DNA from: a gamma proteobacterium NOR5-3
GTDB taxonomy: Bacteria; Pseudomonadota; Gammaproteobacteria; Pseudomonadales; Halieaceae
Assembly (NCBI GenBank): GCA_000158155.1
Contig: DS999405.1
Span: 644,910-708,909, forward strand
Length of the DNA stretch: 64,000 bases
Reading direction: 5' to 3'
Shown: positions 63,961 to 64,000 of the stretch, in pieces
Position numbering within the stretch: position 1 is the first letter of the stretch
Layout: the number at the start of each line of letters is the position of its first letter
Position numbers and translations under genes: made by a program
The notes under the pieces: model-generated
The model's database searches: none
Told to the model about the DNA's origin: nothing
The model's input: only the letters and a program-made list of their open reading frames with translations

Positions 63961-64000
63961 GTTTGCGACGCTCTTCACCATAGGGAGAGTAGCCAGTGCG

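Overview
The window looks like a contiguous stretch of a marine gammaproteobacterial chromosome. The evidence is the gene order rarA-crcB-serS-cysG at the left, a yafS-like/rnhA/dnaQ block at the right, NhaB and SohB homologues, a large TonB-dependent receptor, and a base composition that by eye lies in the high-50s % GC. A relative of the OM60/NOR5 clade (Halieaceae) is my best guess from protein flavour only; no rRNA or tRNA is present to test it. I see no prophage, insertion sequence, CRISPR array or RNA gene. Almost every gene is compact and many neighbours overlap by ATGA or GTGA.

Layout. (1) 1-7.8 kb: housekeeping genes rarA (5' truncated), crcB, serS, cysG, a VanZ-like membrane protein, then on the minus strand the Prc protease and a SIMPL-domain periplasmic protein. 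(2) 7.9-24.1 kb: a nitrogen-scavenging block. Sixteen consecutive minus-strand genes run ureDABCEFG-xdhABC-alc-uraD-uraH-allA-guaD-puuD. Together they encode guanine to xanthine to urate to 5-hydroxyisourate to OHCU to allantoin, then allantoate to ureidoglycolate to glyoxylate plus urea, then urea to ammonia. The one missing step is allantoinase. An 8-oxoguanine deaminase gene converges on the end of the block. (3) 24.1-27.4 kb: a DUF3187 outer-membrane-type protein whose start abuts the ureD start head to head, a TauD-like dioxygenase, a ZntB-type transporter and a small cysteine-cluster protein.

(4) 27.5-32.3 kb: a tight three-gene operon (retropepsin-like lipoprotein, seven-TM protein with an inactive transglutaminase-like domain, ATP-grasp amino-acid ligase) converging on an exported M14/AstE-AspA deacylase. 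This is a poorly characterised predicted peptide or amino-acid tagging system and is the most interesting locus here; a second RimB-like retropepsin lies 4.6 kb further on. (5) 32.5-36.9 kb: a membrane diguanylate cyclase, dgkA, RimB-like protease and a SolA-type oxidase, interrupted by two stretches of about 370 bases that hold what look like gene remnants. (6) 36.9-44.4 kb: DUF3604 protein, a phosphotransferase/IMPase-like pair, Tex, and an AEC transporter.

(7) 44.7-53.5 kb: a minus-strand catabolic locus with M14 carboxypeptidase, D-aminoacylase, TonB receptor, DASS transporter, SGNH-like protein and YjbQ, which suggests uptake and trimming of a peptide or N-acyl-D-amino acid. (8) 53.7-58.2 kb: a sulfide/persulfide oxidation operon (Blh-type dioxygenase, DUF442-SQR fusion, SulP transporter, small membrane protein). 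(9) 58.2-64 kb: sohB, nudC, nhaB, then a perfect 23-bp-period tandem array of five units whose last unit is the dnaQ stop-codon region, followed by dnaQ, rnhA and a yafS-like methyltransferase.
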